Positions 12,901 through 24,387 of a DNA stretch of 64,000 nucleotides are shown one piece after another. Below the pieces are notes generated by a model. The model saw only the letters and a list, made by a program, of their open reading frames with translations. It did no database searches and was not told the DNA's origin. How positions within the stretch are numbered: the stretch's first letter is position 1; every line of letters starts with the position of its first letter. Source of the stretch: Kryptolebias marmoratus (lineage: Eukaryota; Chordata; Actinopteri; Cyprinodontiformes; Rivulidae); contig NC_051443.1 of the NCBI RefSeq assembly GCF_001649575.2, forward strand, positions 18,804,904-18,868,903, given 5' to 3'. The position numbers and the translations under genes were made by a program.

Positions 12901-13881
12901 AAAAATAAAATGGAGCCATTCGAGCAAAGACAAATTGAAATTGAGTAAAATGAACAAAAAAAGATGAAAAACAGAAAAGCTAACGACAAAAGTCACACAT
13001 TTGCCCAATAAAATGCAAAAAGACATCAAACTAAAAATAAACACACACAAAACACACACACACAAACTATGCTCAAAGAGAGAATTAAACAGACTCCCAG
13101 TTTTTTTAGGCTTTATCCTTTTTATCTTGTCAATAATGAGGAAAAGTTCAAAACGGAGTCAATGGATGCGAGAACGCATTGATAAGAAAACAGTAAAAAA
13201 GGTATATAACCATGCGTAATATTTTGCTTATTTTTGAAAGCTTTACCATAAATGTATTCATCCTGTCCCACTGCAGAGAAAATGCATAAATTCATACAAT
13301 AAAGAGGGGAAAAAAAAACCCATAACTGTGCAAACCAAAAGAAAATAAAAAATCAGGGCGTTAAAACTCCATCAAGCAACGCCTTCCTCTTTCTAATGAA
13401 ATCACAAAGTCTACTGTATACAGTACAAGAGAAGCATTATACAGCTGTAACAAGCTACAACGAAAGAAGTCAGTGTTTCCACCCAATAAATCAACTCTAT
13501 CTAGGCGAGTGCCGGGCTTTTCAACAAAGACACCCCACATTTCTGCCTAACTGGGGCAGGTACGTCTGCGTGCCGTTTGCAGGGTCACCTCAAACACTGG
13601 GTGGAGCAAACAAAAATAACCCAAAGGCAACAGCCCATTAGTCAAGCTCGGAGATCACCGGACTGAGACCTGATAAACCAGAACAGACTCGTACAAACTG
13701 CCGGAGCCCAACAGACAGCGGCTCAATTAAATTAGCCGGTGAATCCGAACCGAAACGAGCAGATGCTGCATACTGTAAATGTCAGAAGGAATGCTGTCCT
13801 GCTGCAACGATAAACTGGTTTCATGGAGCAAAAACTGTCAGGGAAACGAGCCGATGTGGATCCTCACTGTCGGCTTCAAGA
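12901..13881. other. No gene recognised; possible conserved non-coding block
   Basis: After an A-rich stretch with a (CA) run (13045-13065), the part at about 13490-13880 has balanced composition and no recognisable repeat. It could be a regulatory element. The 81-codon plus frame at 13396-13641 has no protein-like signature. Confidence 0.35.
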
Positions 13882-14576
13882 ATTAAAGGCCCGTATCGCC
13901 CGCATCGCCCGCCACGTTTCATACCAGAGTCTTCACATCAAATGCTGAGAAGATGTGAAACGTTGCAAAATCTCACATAATCCATTGGTTCTTGAAGTAT
14001 CTGTTGTGAATGACTCTCAGCTACTACCATGCTAAGTTTTAGCATGAAATTGGCAAAACTGACACAGTTACAGCCACTTTTGTGTTGGCAGAAGCTGATT
14101 AGCTGTGGCTGTTATCTTGAATTGGGTCAATTCCAAACATTAATGAAATGTAGATGCAAAACCGATGATTAGTTTTGTGACCGTTTCATGAAAATCCGTC
14201 CAGTCGTTCATGAGATATTTTGCTAACAGACTGCATTACTTAACGGCAAAGTTTCACAAACAGATCTTGCACAATCAGAAGGAGCTCCAAGTCTGTGTCC
14301 AAGATGACTCTTGGCAACTACCACACCAGATTGTAGCTCAGTATCTGCAAAACTGACTGACTTATAGCCATTTTTGGTTATGCTCAGACAGCTTAGCTGT
14401 GGCAGCCATCTTGAATGGGGTCGACTCCAAATGCTGATCAGTCACAGACGCCTGTTCAATGACAACTTCCTGAAAGTTTTGGTAAAAATCCATCAACGGG
14501 TTCTTGAGGTATTTCGCTAACAGACAACATGGGCAAAGGAAAAACATTATCGCTTCTTGCCTTTGGCGGGCGATCA
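13882..14576 (+). repeat. ATTAAAG/ATCGCCCGC-family repeat, copy C (near-complete, two units)
   Basis: One of the most complete copies. Its left end is AATTAAAGGCCCGTATCGCC. Two tandem units follow, each with CAGCTACTACCA or CAACTACCACAC, CTTATAGCCATTTTTG-like and TTAGCTGTGG stretches, ATCTTGAAT and a GCTAACAGAC end. The right end AAAAACATTATCGC, GCCTTTGGCGGGCGAT can form a GC hairpin. Both ends carry the ATCGCCCGC-type word in opposite orientation. Confidence 0.85.
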
Positions 14577-15224
14577 TCAAGAAAGTGGTTCACAATAGTT
14601 ACCAGACAGGTGTGGGTATGCAAACAAGCTGGTTGGGCAGGTAGGGTGAGCAGCTTAGGGATTTTAACTGTCATGTTACTCCACACACACACACCCACAC
14701 ACAAAACAATGAAGGTATAGTGTGACTGCTCAACATCAGTGATGAAACCCAGTTCCTCAAAAACTCACTTTTGGTTCCCTAAAAAGCAGTGCAGCGTGGA
14801 GATTAAACGAGAACAAAAACAGGTAGCTGATCACTAATTTTGTCACCCCTCAGCTGGCAGACAGGTGCTCCAGTAATTGTATGAAGACGAACACAGAGCC
14901 GAGCAGTTCTGATACAGATCTCGCAGAACTACAGTGCGGAAGTGATCTATCAGACACCTGCTGTATATAATAAAAAAATGAACCACGGCCAAACCTGACG
15001 TGCGCTTTCCTTTTCTTTTTTAAGAGCAGAATTCGGACACCTACGGAAAGACGCTTACTGAAAACACTGTCCACGAAACATTAGGAAAGTTTTAGTTCCT
15101 CTTTCTGCTTTTTACACGAAAAACTGAAAGTAAAAACACTCCTAAAAACCTCCGATAATGTTGATAAATGTCCTTCTCTGACAGCCATGAGCAGGTGACT
15201 GATTAAAAACGCTAACATCCGCGG
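14577..15224. other. No gene recognised; approach to CpG island
   Basis: A short (CA)n run lies at 14685-14704. From about 14850 the sequence grows richer in CpG toward the island that follows. No exon could be supported. Confidence 0.35.
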
Positions 15225-15600
15225 TTCCAGTTAGATTTATTGCCATCTCTGTCGGGATGAGCAGCGCGTGCGAACGGGAAATAAAGAGAAAACGGTTTAA
15301 AAAAAACATAATTCAACTTACTGTGTTGGCGAATAGTTACTGAGTTCCGTCCGTCACTGACAGACAAAAAAAGCTCGGTTCCGACAGTTAACAGAGCAGT
15401 CCGGCCACGACGAGCGACGAGTCTCACACTAAAACGGCAGAGCCTTGACAACCGGGGCAAGCGAACGAGCACGAGCCCGGAGCCGCCTGCTGGTCTCTTG
15501 CACGAGACGACAACAAGAGTGAGAATTCCCTCTAGATGAATGGCGAGAGTGCGCATGCGCGGACGGGGTCGACTCATTCCAGTGGAGAAGGGTTGAAAAT
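15225..15600 (-). promoter_or_regulatory. CpG-rich promoter-like island with NRF1-type palindrome
   Basis: This stretch is markedly richer in CpG than its AT-rich surroundings. It contains TGCGCATGCGCG at 15550-15561, a textbook NRF1 site (YGCGCAYGCGCR). On the minus strand a perfect GTAAGT donor occupies 15316-15321, so a first exon of about 240 nt could run from near the NRF1 site to 15322. The minus frame is open through it from an ATG near 15575, but it reads as an Arg/Leu-rich string with no family signature, so 5' UTR is as likely as coding. A short plus-strand ORF (15599-15664, MAKKKSAAFTVLIEARYGKPV) starts in a strong Kozak context on the other side. No transcript can be named. Confidence 0.5.
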
Positions 15601-15609
15601 GGCAAAAAA

Positions 15610-16773
15610 AAAAAGTGCTGCATTTACTGTACTTATTGAGGCACGGTACGGCAAGCCAGTTTAACATATAAAACTCAAGACGCTTTAAACCAAACAAACT
15701 TTTATTCAGCTTGGTTCATTTTCTAGTCCAAATTAACACGTTATACACAATCAACGTTTCAGTTGCTTCAGACGTCATTTTTAATTTAACAAACAAAGCA
15801 ACTTTCCTCATTCATCCAGCTGCAAACATTCACAAGCACATTCTTCCTCCCTAAATTGAAAATCATATAATTTAAACATCTAAAATAATGCTAAACATCT
15901 GTTCCAAACGTCTCTATGAAAATTCTGATTGTCAAAAACCATTTAACTAGGTAATGTGTTAGTTGTGGTAAACATGTCATACTAATGGCCAACACCAGTG
16001 TGTCCCCTTAGTTTCTGGGCCTGGGAGGGGGGATTTTACAGAGCAAGGGGGGATCAATGAGACAAAGACTTTGAGTTTATGTTTTGCTTTTAATAACAGC
16101 ATTAAATTTAACATTCAAATCTTGAACAGCCAGGGGGAGTGTTTCCCCTCTGACAGCCAGTCATCTGGTGGTGACTGGTCCTTGGCAGCTTGTGTGGGGG
16201 ACCTGCAATGTGTTCTTCACTTGGACCTAATCTGGCTGCTATTGTTGCCATGCTCACCGTGACAGCATTTTAAAAAATGCAGACATTTTTGAGGGGGGGT
16301 GGTTATGACATTTTGCCTGGCGCTCTCTCACTCTGTTAAATCCAAAAAAGGTTAAAAAACAAAAACTCTGTCTCTCTCTCTCCCAAGTCAGACATATCTG
16401 TACGCTAACAGTGATGCTGCAGAAGTTTGGACAAAAAATAAAAATTCACAAAGTAAAATTTTTCTCATACCGATAGTTAATGTATTATATTAAAAATCTG
16501 TAGGGAACATTTGTGACAGGGTGTCAACTACCACATGTGTTTGCAACATATGGAAACAGCCAAAGTGACTGAAAATAGGTCACACATTTAACTTACCGGC
16601 CTAGCAAAAGTTTTGCAAAAGCTGTGTGTGTTTGGACTGTGTGTGTTTGATGTTGATGTCTATCTGTATGGCACTGTATGGTTTGTTTCTTCATTTAGCA
16701 GCAGATTAACTCTTATATTTACACCTAAACGTATTCTATGCTTGTCTTATTTGCCATATTTGTTTACCTACAC
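15610..16773. other. No gene recognised; odd G-rich segment
   Basis: The part at 15990-16330 has unusual G runs (GGGAGGGGGGATTTT, AAGGGGGGATC, GAGGGGGGGTGG) bounding a less biased interior, suggesting an unidentified old mobile element. A 114-codon plus frame from 16613 runs into the MITE at 16774 and is not credible as a gene. Confidence 0.35.
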
Positions 16774-16965
16774 CAGGGATGTCAAACTCCAGGCCTCAAG
16801 GGCCGCTGTCTTGGGAGTTTTAGGTTTTTTCTGCTCCAACACACCTGATTTAAATGGTTTGATTACCTCCTCATCAAATCATCAAGTTCTCCAGGAACTT
16901 AAAGCAAGAACATGTCTAAAACATGCAGGAGAGCGGCCCCCGAAGAATGGAGTTTGACACCCCCG
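16774..16965. mobile_element. hAT-like MITE with perfect 8-bp target-site duplication
   Basis: A 192-bp element bounded by CAGGGATGTCAAACTCCA and, as reverse complement, CGGGGGTGTCAAACTCCA (16 of 18 identical). It is flanked on both sides by ACCTACAC (16766-16773 and 16966-16973), an exact 8-bp duplication as hAT transposases make. The interior (CTGCTCCAACACACCTGATT, AAAACATGCAGGA) belongs to a very common teleost short interspersed DNA element. It is non-coding and must have been moved in trans. Confidence 0.85.
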
Positions 16966-18215
16966 ACCTACACGGACTACGGCCAGCCTAATGTAGGTCC
17001 GTCATGTGATCCAAGCTTCCATGTGGTTTTTGGTGGGGGGCTTTGCTTACGCTGAGTGTGCACCATTTGATATACATCAGGGTAACTTTTTATCTGTATG
17101 ATTTCATACTTTGGAGTGAGCTGTTTTAAAGCAGGACACAGTGCCAGATTCTGAAAGTTGAAGAAAGAAAAATAAAGCAAGATACAGGACTCTGGCAACA
17201 AACAAAAACTCTTGCTGGATCACGTAGTTCTTACCTTGCTGCTGTATGTTCAAATACTCATTTTTTTTAAACATGTTTAGCTGTAGTTAATTATTTTATG
17301 CTTTAAAGAAAGCTCATGAAAGACCATAGTTGTGTGCTGGGGAGTAGGTGGGGCTTAAAGCATCACGTCCCTAGTGGGCAGACTCTGGTTCCAAAAAAAT
17401 ACAACACGGCAGCTTCTGTAAACTGTGAAACTCTGTCTCGTATTATAATACATGCCGATGGGTTCTCCCATAAATTATGAAATATTTGTGGATATCTGGA
17501 GGTGAAAGCTCAAGACAAATAAATGTGAAAAGAATATTGTTTGTCCCGAGCGGAACTATGTTTGAGCAACCTGAAACGCTGATTGTAGATGTAAGGAGAA
17601 AGCTTTTCTTGACACTTGCAATGTTCATTTTACCGAACTGAACTGAAACATACCCCCAAAACTATTAAATGTTTAAATTGTTCTGATTGCAAAGAATGCA
17701 ATTTTGACATAAGAGAATGCAGCAATTTGAGATAGATGTTTGGTTTATTATATGCTGCAAGGGCTTGCCACAGTTATTGAGCTGAATTTTTTTAAAAAAG
17801 CTAAATTTACTTTTTGAAGACTGATGAGGAGAAAAACAACACAGCAACTTCTTTCTGGTTAATAATCTTGGGAAAAAAAAGCTACATTAAATTTATCCAA
17901 TCTTGTAGCCTAAAAGATTGAAATGACAACAATGTAACTCCACCCAACTGCATTAAATGACATATTTACGTAAATGGATTTAATTAGAGAACTGTTTCTG
18001 CAGCAACATAAGCAGCAAACAGTGGCATCAAGTCAGACCAATCGCTTGTTCGTTAGTTTTGACAAGTAAATAAGAAGAAGGAAGTTAAAACAGGATAAGA
18101 CTCGCCCGCGTGCTGACGAGAAGATAAGCCTGTCTTATATATAATTCAGCAATAAAAGCAGGCTGCCTGACTGCACGCAGCGCCAAAAACCTCCCCTCCA
18201 TCGATCCTAAGAGGG
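16966..18215. other. No gene recognised
   Basis: The sequence starts with the right-hand target duplication of the MITE, then AT-rich unique DNA. The minus frames at 16977-17847 are short and lack splice or family support. Confidence 0.35.
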
Positions 18216-18400
18216 CCTCTCCATCCATTTATCCATCCATCCATCCATCCAGAGCCTATCTCCAGCCATCACTGTGCGAGAGGCATGGGACACCCTGGAC
18301 AGGTCTCCAGTCCCTCACAGGGACACATGGAGACAAACAACCATTCACCCTCTCACTCACAATTTTAGAGTTGGGGCGTCACCAACTAATTAAAAGAAGA
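18216..18400. repeat. Teleost dispersed repeat with (ATCC)n end
   Basis: A (CCAT)n run at 18221-18251 adjoins GAGCCTATCTCCAGCCATCA, then GGCATGGGACACCCTGGACA and GGTCTCCAGTCCCTCACAGG, then GAGACAAACAACCATTCACC. This is a widespread fish interspersed repeat, probably a LINE end. The family name is not certain. Confidence 0.6.
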
Positions 18401-18439
18401 AGACTAATAAAATCTCCAGGCAAAATGAAGTTCAATCAA

Positions 18440-18990
18440 CATTCTTGTTGCAGTCACACCGCCCGCCTGTGACCCGCGGGCCAGATCAGCCGGGGATTAC
18501 CGAGGCTTCTGTCAACTATCAATAGCCATGTGCCTCTGCAAGGAGGAGGAGGAGGAAGAGGAGGAGGAGCGGGTCGGAGCTGATGATGCTGTTCGTCCTG
18601 CCCGCGGATCGGAGCACGCAATCAGCTGCGATTTTAAAAATCCCAGCAAGGAGTCAGTGAAGGGACGAGCACGGGGGACGGAGACGGGGGGGGGGGGAGA
18701 CGAAGCAGTTTACCTGGACGCCACTCCCGCTCGGCCCGCCGACATCACGTCCCGCTCGGTGAGGCTTCCAGGGGACGCCGCACGCTCGCTCCGAGTCCGA
18801 GCTGCTCTCCGTCTCGTCCGCCGAGCAGGAATTTTTTCTTTTTTATTTTTTTAAAGGGTTTTGGTCACGTGGTCACTGCTCGGCGATCGTAATAGGCGGA
18901 GAGGCGCGCGCCCGGGTGCTCTCGCGCCGCACCTGTACGGCTGTGGAGAGAGGCAGGCAAGCAGGCAGGGAGGCAGGGATGGGATGGGAT
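18440..18990 (-). promoter_or_regulatory. CpG island, probable promoter with CACGTG box
   Basis: This is the most GC- and CpG-rich stretch of the window (GGAGAGGCGCGCGCCCGGGT lies inside it). It includes a G-run near 18687-18698 and GGTCACGTGGTCAC at 18863-18876, an E-box/USF-TFE type site. On the minus strand GTAAAC preceded by CCAG (donor at 18713-18708) would end a first exon at 18714. A plus-strand open frame (18528-18854) starts with a poly-Glu run and looks like a by-product of GC content. Direction of transcription is therefore inferred, not shown. Confidence 0.5.
18714..18745 (-). CDS. Hypothetical first coding segment of a leftward gene
   Basis: Read leftward from the island, the first ATG is in the context GTGATGT and opens MSAGRAGVAS, running 32 nt into the GTAAAC donor (phase 2). 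No other ATG precedes it within the likely 5' UTR. I found no following exon and no homology I recognise, so this is only a consistent possibility. Confidence 0.18.
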
Positions 18991-19032
18991 GTCCTCTCAG
19001 GATCTGCGTGCAACTGAAACTGCAATAGGAAG

Positions 19033-19615
19033 AATTAAAGGGCTAACACTCGATTGGGGAATGCATATCGCCCGGCGGGCTTTTGTCCCTAAAATCATTT
19101 TATGATGAGAACAGATAACGCTGTAGGCGTTTTGGTATGTGTTTATAATCACTCTCAGCTACTACCACGTCAGATTTCAGCTCAATATCTGTAGAGCCAA
19201 CTAAGTTATAGACACTTTTCTATTGGAAAATGAAGATTAGCTGTGGCAGCCATCTTGAATTGAATTGGCTCCAAAGGTTAGGGTTAGCTATGGATGTACA
19301 TCCAGTGATTACTTCCTGAAAGTTTCATTAAAATTTGTCCAGTATGTAATGGAATATTTCGCTAACAGACAGAGTTGTTTCCAATTAGTTAATGGCAAAA
19401 CATAAACAGAGACCTTGTGCAATTTGTTAGTGCTCAGAATACGTTTTGGCGTTCAGTCTCAGCTACTACCACACCGAATGTTAGCACCATATGTGTAAAA
19501 ATCACTCAGTTATGGCCATCTTTGCGGTTTGTGGAGGTCAGTTGCCTGTGGCGGCCATTTTGAATTGGGTTGACTCCAACAGTTAATCTGTTGCAACTTT
19601 ACATCCTTTTTTACA
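19033..19615 (+). repeat. ATTAAAG/ATCGCCCGC-family repeat, copy D (two units)
   Basis: The left end AATTAAAGGGCTAACACTCG, then GCATATCGCCCGGCGGGC, is well kept. Two tandem units follow, each with CTCAGCTACTACCAC, then GCAGCCATCTTGAAT or GCGGCCATTTTGAAT. The second unit carries the best YY1-like word (GCGGCCATTTTG). The right-end hairpin is missing. Confidence 0.85.
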
Positions 19616-20209
19616 AGCTTCATATAAAGCTGCACATTGTTCCGGGATAAATGAACACACACAGACGCAAGCAAAAAGATTATCGTCTTTGAAATAAATA
19701 AAAAAAAAAAACAGAAATCTTTGAACATGAGCTCTGCTGATGGGGGTTGGTCGTTTAGATTTCAGGTCATGAAACAACAAACGATGAGTCCCCTGCTGTG
19801 ATCAGTGTAGCAGCTTAGTGTACATCTGTTGCACATCTGTCTGTAGCATGACGGGAAGATTATTCATGCCCTGTTTGAACGACATTTAAAAAATAATAAT
19901 AACAATAATAATCTGCCTTTTTCATGTTTCCAAACTGAAGCAATGACCTTGTGCAATAACAGGACACATCGACACTCCAAACAGAGCCAGGAGGTAAAGG
20001 GCTGCCTGAGACGGACACCCACAGGCAATGCATTGCTGAAATGTTGTTTCAAAGCAACACTTCAGAAGTTCTGCAGTGGTGTTGTTGTAATTATGTCACC
20101 TGCTGGCTAACAGCTCGGGGCTAAGACTGAAGTGTACTTAAAGCAACTCCAGCCTGAGGAATTAGGTTAGAGTTGTTCGTGCTGTTTTATAAACTCTCAG
20201 GTTTGCAGT
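19616..20209. other. No gene recognised
   Basis: Short spacer between copies D (plus) and E (minus), with an A12 run near 19690 and no credible exon. Confidence 0.35.
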
Positions 20210-20760
20210 TAACGAAATACCTCTTAAACCACTGGGTGGATTTTCAAAGAACCTACAGGAAGTAATCATTGGATGTACGTCTGCAGCTGCTTGACTTTTG
20301 AAGCCAACCCAATTCAAGATGGCCACCTCACCAGCTGAACGTAGAAAACACAAAAATGGACATATTAAAGTCATTTTTATGGATGTTGTGCTGAAATTTG
20401 GTTGGATGTAGCTGAGAGCCATTCACAACATATACTCTAATTGCTACTCATCATGTGAGGTTCGTTGCTTTAAAATGCAGCATTAACTTTTGGAGTCAAT
20501 TCTGTTTGTCTGTTAGCAAAATATCTTATGAAGCACTTGTTGATTTTTAATAAAACTCACAGAACACAATCACTGAATACACATCTACAACTGATTACTG
20601 TTTAAAGTCAAACCACTTCAAGATGGCTGCCACAGCTAATCAACATTAGTCAACACAAAAATGGCTATTACTCAGTCGTTTCTACAGATATTTAACAAAC
20701 ATTTGATGTGTTAGCAGCTGAGAGCCGTTCACAGCACATACTCTGAGACTGCAACTGTAC
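20210..20760 (-). repeat. ATTAAAG/ATCGCCCGC-family repeat, copy E (two units)
   Basis: Reverse-oriented tandem dimer. CAAGATGGCCACCTCA and CAAGATGGCTGCCACAG mark the two units, separated by GTCTGTTAGCAAAATATCTT. Both units end in CACATACTCT- or CATATACTCT-type words. The outer GC-rich ends are absent. Confidence 0.8.
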
Positions 20761-21568
20761 ACATTGGTATTTTAAAGATTTGACAAAAACAACTGTCATT
20801 TTTCAACATGAATTAGCTTCAACTCTGCCATGAAATGTGGCGGGCTATATGCAGTCTTTTAAGGACTGCTCGGCCTTTATTACACATACCAGTTTATGAT
20901 TTTGTGCCAGTGCAGTCTGAGGCACATCACAGAATTTCTGTCAGAGAAAATCATTTAATTCAAAACTGGAAATCACAGGAAAGTTTATAAAACTGCGTTC
21001 ACTCAAGGCAGCTGCCATGAACATTTTCAATATTGGATTTATTTTCAGGACGGCGGTGATCCCAGCGGCTCCACTCAGACCAGCTGTGAGCTCGTTAATC
21101 AGGTCAGAATTAAACTGTCTCCAAACTGAGGCCAATCAAAGAGCTATCTACAGCAGATAAAATATTGACTTTTCATACCCTTTCCACAGAACCCCTCTTA
21201 AAATATCCAAACTCTTGCTTTTAGCAGCACATTTGGGCTCGAAGGATTTAAAAGGAGATTGTGGCGAACCTGAGCACACAGTCTGTACCTTATCCTGAAT
21301 TTACGCATGCACACCAGCCTCCTGTACACACACACACACCTACACACAAACACACACACACACACGTTTTCATTTACCCACCGAGGCCACAGCTCAGGAG
21401 CAGTCAATGGTGTGCGAGTATTTTTAGATTTCACGTGGGTTGTAGATGCTGCTCGGCTCCACGAGCTCGCAACCATCAGAAAACCACAAAACCTAACCTT
21501 TAATGCCTTTCGACTCCCTTTCAGATTTCCTAACCAGTGTTTGTCTTAACACCAAACACATCTTTTGA
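20761..21568. other. No gene recognised; (CA)n at 21329-21364
   Basis: An interrupted (CA)n microsatellite at about 21329-21364 produces His/Thr open frames on both strands. The remainder is unique DNA without exon signals. Confidence 0.4.
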
Positions 21569-21890
21569 ATTAAAGGTGCAGCATCCCTTGAAGGAACGCG
21601 CCTCGCCCGCCTCGTTCCACACCACGTTTCAGACTAAGATCATCTTACGGCGAGAAGGGACAGAGTTCCAATCGTTTGGGTCGAAACCTTGTAAATGACA
21701 GAGTCCCATATGATATCCAGAGTCACAAAATGTAGCTCAGTGTCTGTAAAATTGGCTGTGGCAGCCATCTTAAGTCAGGTTGACTCCAAAGGTTGTAGAT
21801 GAACATCCGCTGACTGCTTTCTGAGTTTCCATAAGATGCTAACGTTACAGACAAATGAACACACACACACAGGCTAAAACATTACTGCTC
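21569..21890 (+). repeat. ATTAAAG/ATCGCCCGC-family repeat, copy F (single, shortened)
   Basis: The left end is ATTAAAGGTGCAGCATCCCT, then TTGAAGGAACGCGCCTCGCC. Then come ACAAAATGTAGCTCAGTGTC, GTGGCAGCCATCTTAAGTC and a tail CTAAAACATTACTGCTC. Part of the unit is deleted. Confidence 0.75.
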
Positions 21891-23111
21891 TATCTTCAGC
21901 AGCAAGCGTTAAAAGAAAAAAAAATATATATATATTAAACTTTATAAGACAATTCCTTTATCCTTTTCGCATAATTCTATGTTTTTTAAATTGGTCCGTG
22001 CGGATTAGACACTGAACTGGCCTCCTGGCTGTTGGCAATGAGGCTCAATGTTGTTCCCAAACTGAATTTTGGCCCAAGTTAAAAGCATATTGAGTTTTTT
22101 TTCCCTTTTCTTTTTTCTAGGGCATTGTAGGCCATTTATAATTGAGTCTGAAACCTGGCATAGTTGCAGCTCCAACTGCAGATTATTTGCGGGGAATCAT
22201 TGTGCAAAAGTACCCATATATAACATACAGCAATCTTTAAAAGGTTTCAAGCCCAAGCCACGAAAATCAAACAAACGCCACGGCGAACGGCGCGGCGTTG
22301 ATGGGTTGTTTCATCACGAGTCCGAACGTCACGGGTTCCTCTTTGTGAGTCAGACTGGAGGTGTTCCTCTGGTTTCTGGAATCTGGGGTGGGGGTGGGGG
22401 GGTCCGATCCAAGAGAACAAAAGCTTTAGGAGTAGAAAACAGACCAACGTTTTCTCCTTCTGTTTCCATCCTTTATCCGCCCCCATCATCCAACACAAGC
22501 GCCTGCCATCTGACACCCCTCTGAGGAGTTGTTCTGTAGAGCTTGCTTTTAAAACACACACACACACGCGCGCACACTTGCATATGCACTGATAGTTGTG
22601 AAGATGGTATCCAAATTGGGGAGCCAGGCCAAACGGCACAGGGGGGGAACAGACGGAAGGGCAGACATTTTTGAGCTCCATTCAGGCCTTCATGCACATC
22701 AAAAAAAAAAAAAGAAAAGAAAAGAAGAAGCAGGATGATGGAGAGGGCTTCTCTGCTGGTGGACCGTACGGCGTGCGTGTGCATCAACCCTCGGTCACTT
22801 GGTCTGCCGCCACCTGGCCGTGCCCCCGCGAGCAAGACTCAGGGATTTGTGTGAGTGTGAGGGTGCCTTGCTGGGCCGAACCAAACTTTAGTCGGGCAGC
22901 AGATGGTGGTGCCAGCGTGGGATGGACATAGGAGCAAGGTGGGCTCTCACACATGGATGCACACCGGCTGCTTCGCCTGTGGTCACACAGCCAGAGTGGC
23001 CAGAAAAAGGTTCAATAAATGCTAATTTGACAGTCGTATTCCACCAACCTCGGTATTTACTAAGCTTAGAGTTTTTGTTATTTGGATGATAATGGGTTTG
23101 CCTGTGTCTGT
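21891..23111. other. No gene recognised
   Basis: A (TA)n patch near 21924-21935, a short (CA)n at 22554-22567, and a mildly GC-richer stretch at 22240-22960. The longest frames (22069-22524 plus, 22247-22835 minus) overlap on opposite strands, lack splice context and show no family motif. Confidence 0.4.
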
Positions 23112-23650
23112 TATCAAAATATCTCATGAACCACTGGACACATTTGAACTAAACTCTCAGAAAGTAATTACTGGATATACATCTACTACGGATTAATTTC
23201 TGCAGACAACCTGATTCAAGATGGCCACCACAGCCAACAGCCAACAAAAATAGCTACAACTCAGTAAATTTTACAGATAATTAGTAAAAATTTGGTGTGG
23301 TAGTAGCTGAGACTGATCCCCAAAACATATTTTGGGCGCTAACTGATTGTGAGATCTTTGTGGAATATTTTGCCAGTAACTACTGGAGTCAAGTCTGTCT
23401 GTCTGTTAGCAAAATATCCCATAAACCACAGGATGGATTTGAATAAAAACTTCAGGTAATTATTATTGAATATGCATCTACAACTGATTAACCTTTGGCA
23501 CCAACTCAATTCATGATGGCCACCACAGCCAACTGACCTTAGAACACAAAATAAAGGCTATAATTTAGTTAATTTTATAGCTTTTGAGCTTAGATTTGAC
23601 ATGGTAGTAGCTGAGAGTCATATACAACACATACTCTGAGCCTTTTCACA
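23112..23650 (-). repeat. ATTAAAG/ATCGCCCGC-family repeat, copy G (two units)
   Basis: Reverse-oriented dimer with CAAGATGGCCACCACAGCC and CATGATGGCCACCACAGCC as unit markers and GTTAGCAAAATATCCCATAA between them. It is followed by ACACATACTCTGAGCC. It retains the family order but lacks both outer ends. Confidence 0.85.
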
Positions 23651-24387
23651 AGACTGTGGTTAACATTCATTTCAAGGCTTGACTAAATATATGCAATATG
23701 CATACCTTCGAGGAATGATAGTACTTTATTTCAAATAGTTTTCTTATATTTTCTCAAATTTTGTTTTTTTTTTCATTCAAAATTAAATAAATATTTTCCT
23801 CAGTGTACTGTATTACTGAGATGATTTGATCCACTTTCACAAAGGCACACACGCTTTCATCGGCCTGTAGCTGAGCAGCTGTCCAGGGAGTGGAGGACAT
23901 CTCTATTGTTGGAGTGTGATGGATGAGATGGGAGCTTTACATTCTGCAGCACGCCGTAGATTGGGAGGAAATACACCGTGCACCTTTATTACTGCAGTCG
24001 ATGTAAACAGATGTTTTCCAGAGGCTTTGTGAACAACAATGCGCCTTCCCGGTGTCGTTTTCTGCTGCACGGAAGGTGAGGACATAAGCTGTCAAATCAG
24101 GATCACAACAGGACACATCCACAGTCCTGCTGCTGTACAAAGAAGATTGATTTCCTGTGAGAGCACGACTGTTTATTTTCGAAAGGCTGCTTCATGTTTG
24201 GCCTGAGATCCATAACTCACAAAGTTGTTTCACTCACATTTACTAACAACTCTGTCGGTATTTTTTTTTAAACAAAATGGATTTTCTAACCTTTACAGTT
24301 TAAATGTAAATTAATTCTAAAATGTTAACAAAAAATAACAAAACAGGGATGTTGAACACAATCACAATATGATAACATTTCAGGAAA
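23651..24387. other. No gene recognised
   Basis: Spacer between copies G and H. The overlapping minus frames at 23903-24140 have no splice or family support. Confidence 0.35.

Noticed and set aside
15212..15697. 161-codon minus ORF through the first CpG island
   Set aside because: It runs through a strong GTAAGT donor and beyond, and reads as an Arg/Leu-rich string typical of CpG islands. At most the part to 15322 could be exonic.
18528..18854. Plus-strand 108-codon ORF with poly-Glu start
   Set aside because: GC-rich islands stay open by composition. The poly-Glu comes from a (GAG)n tract, and there is no splice or family support.
22069..22835. Long overlapping ORFs on both strands
   Set aside because: Opposite-strand frames overlap, include runs from poly-A and (CA)n tracts, and lack splice signals or recognisable motifs.
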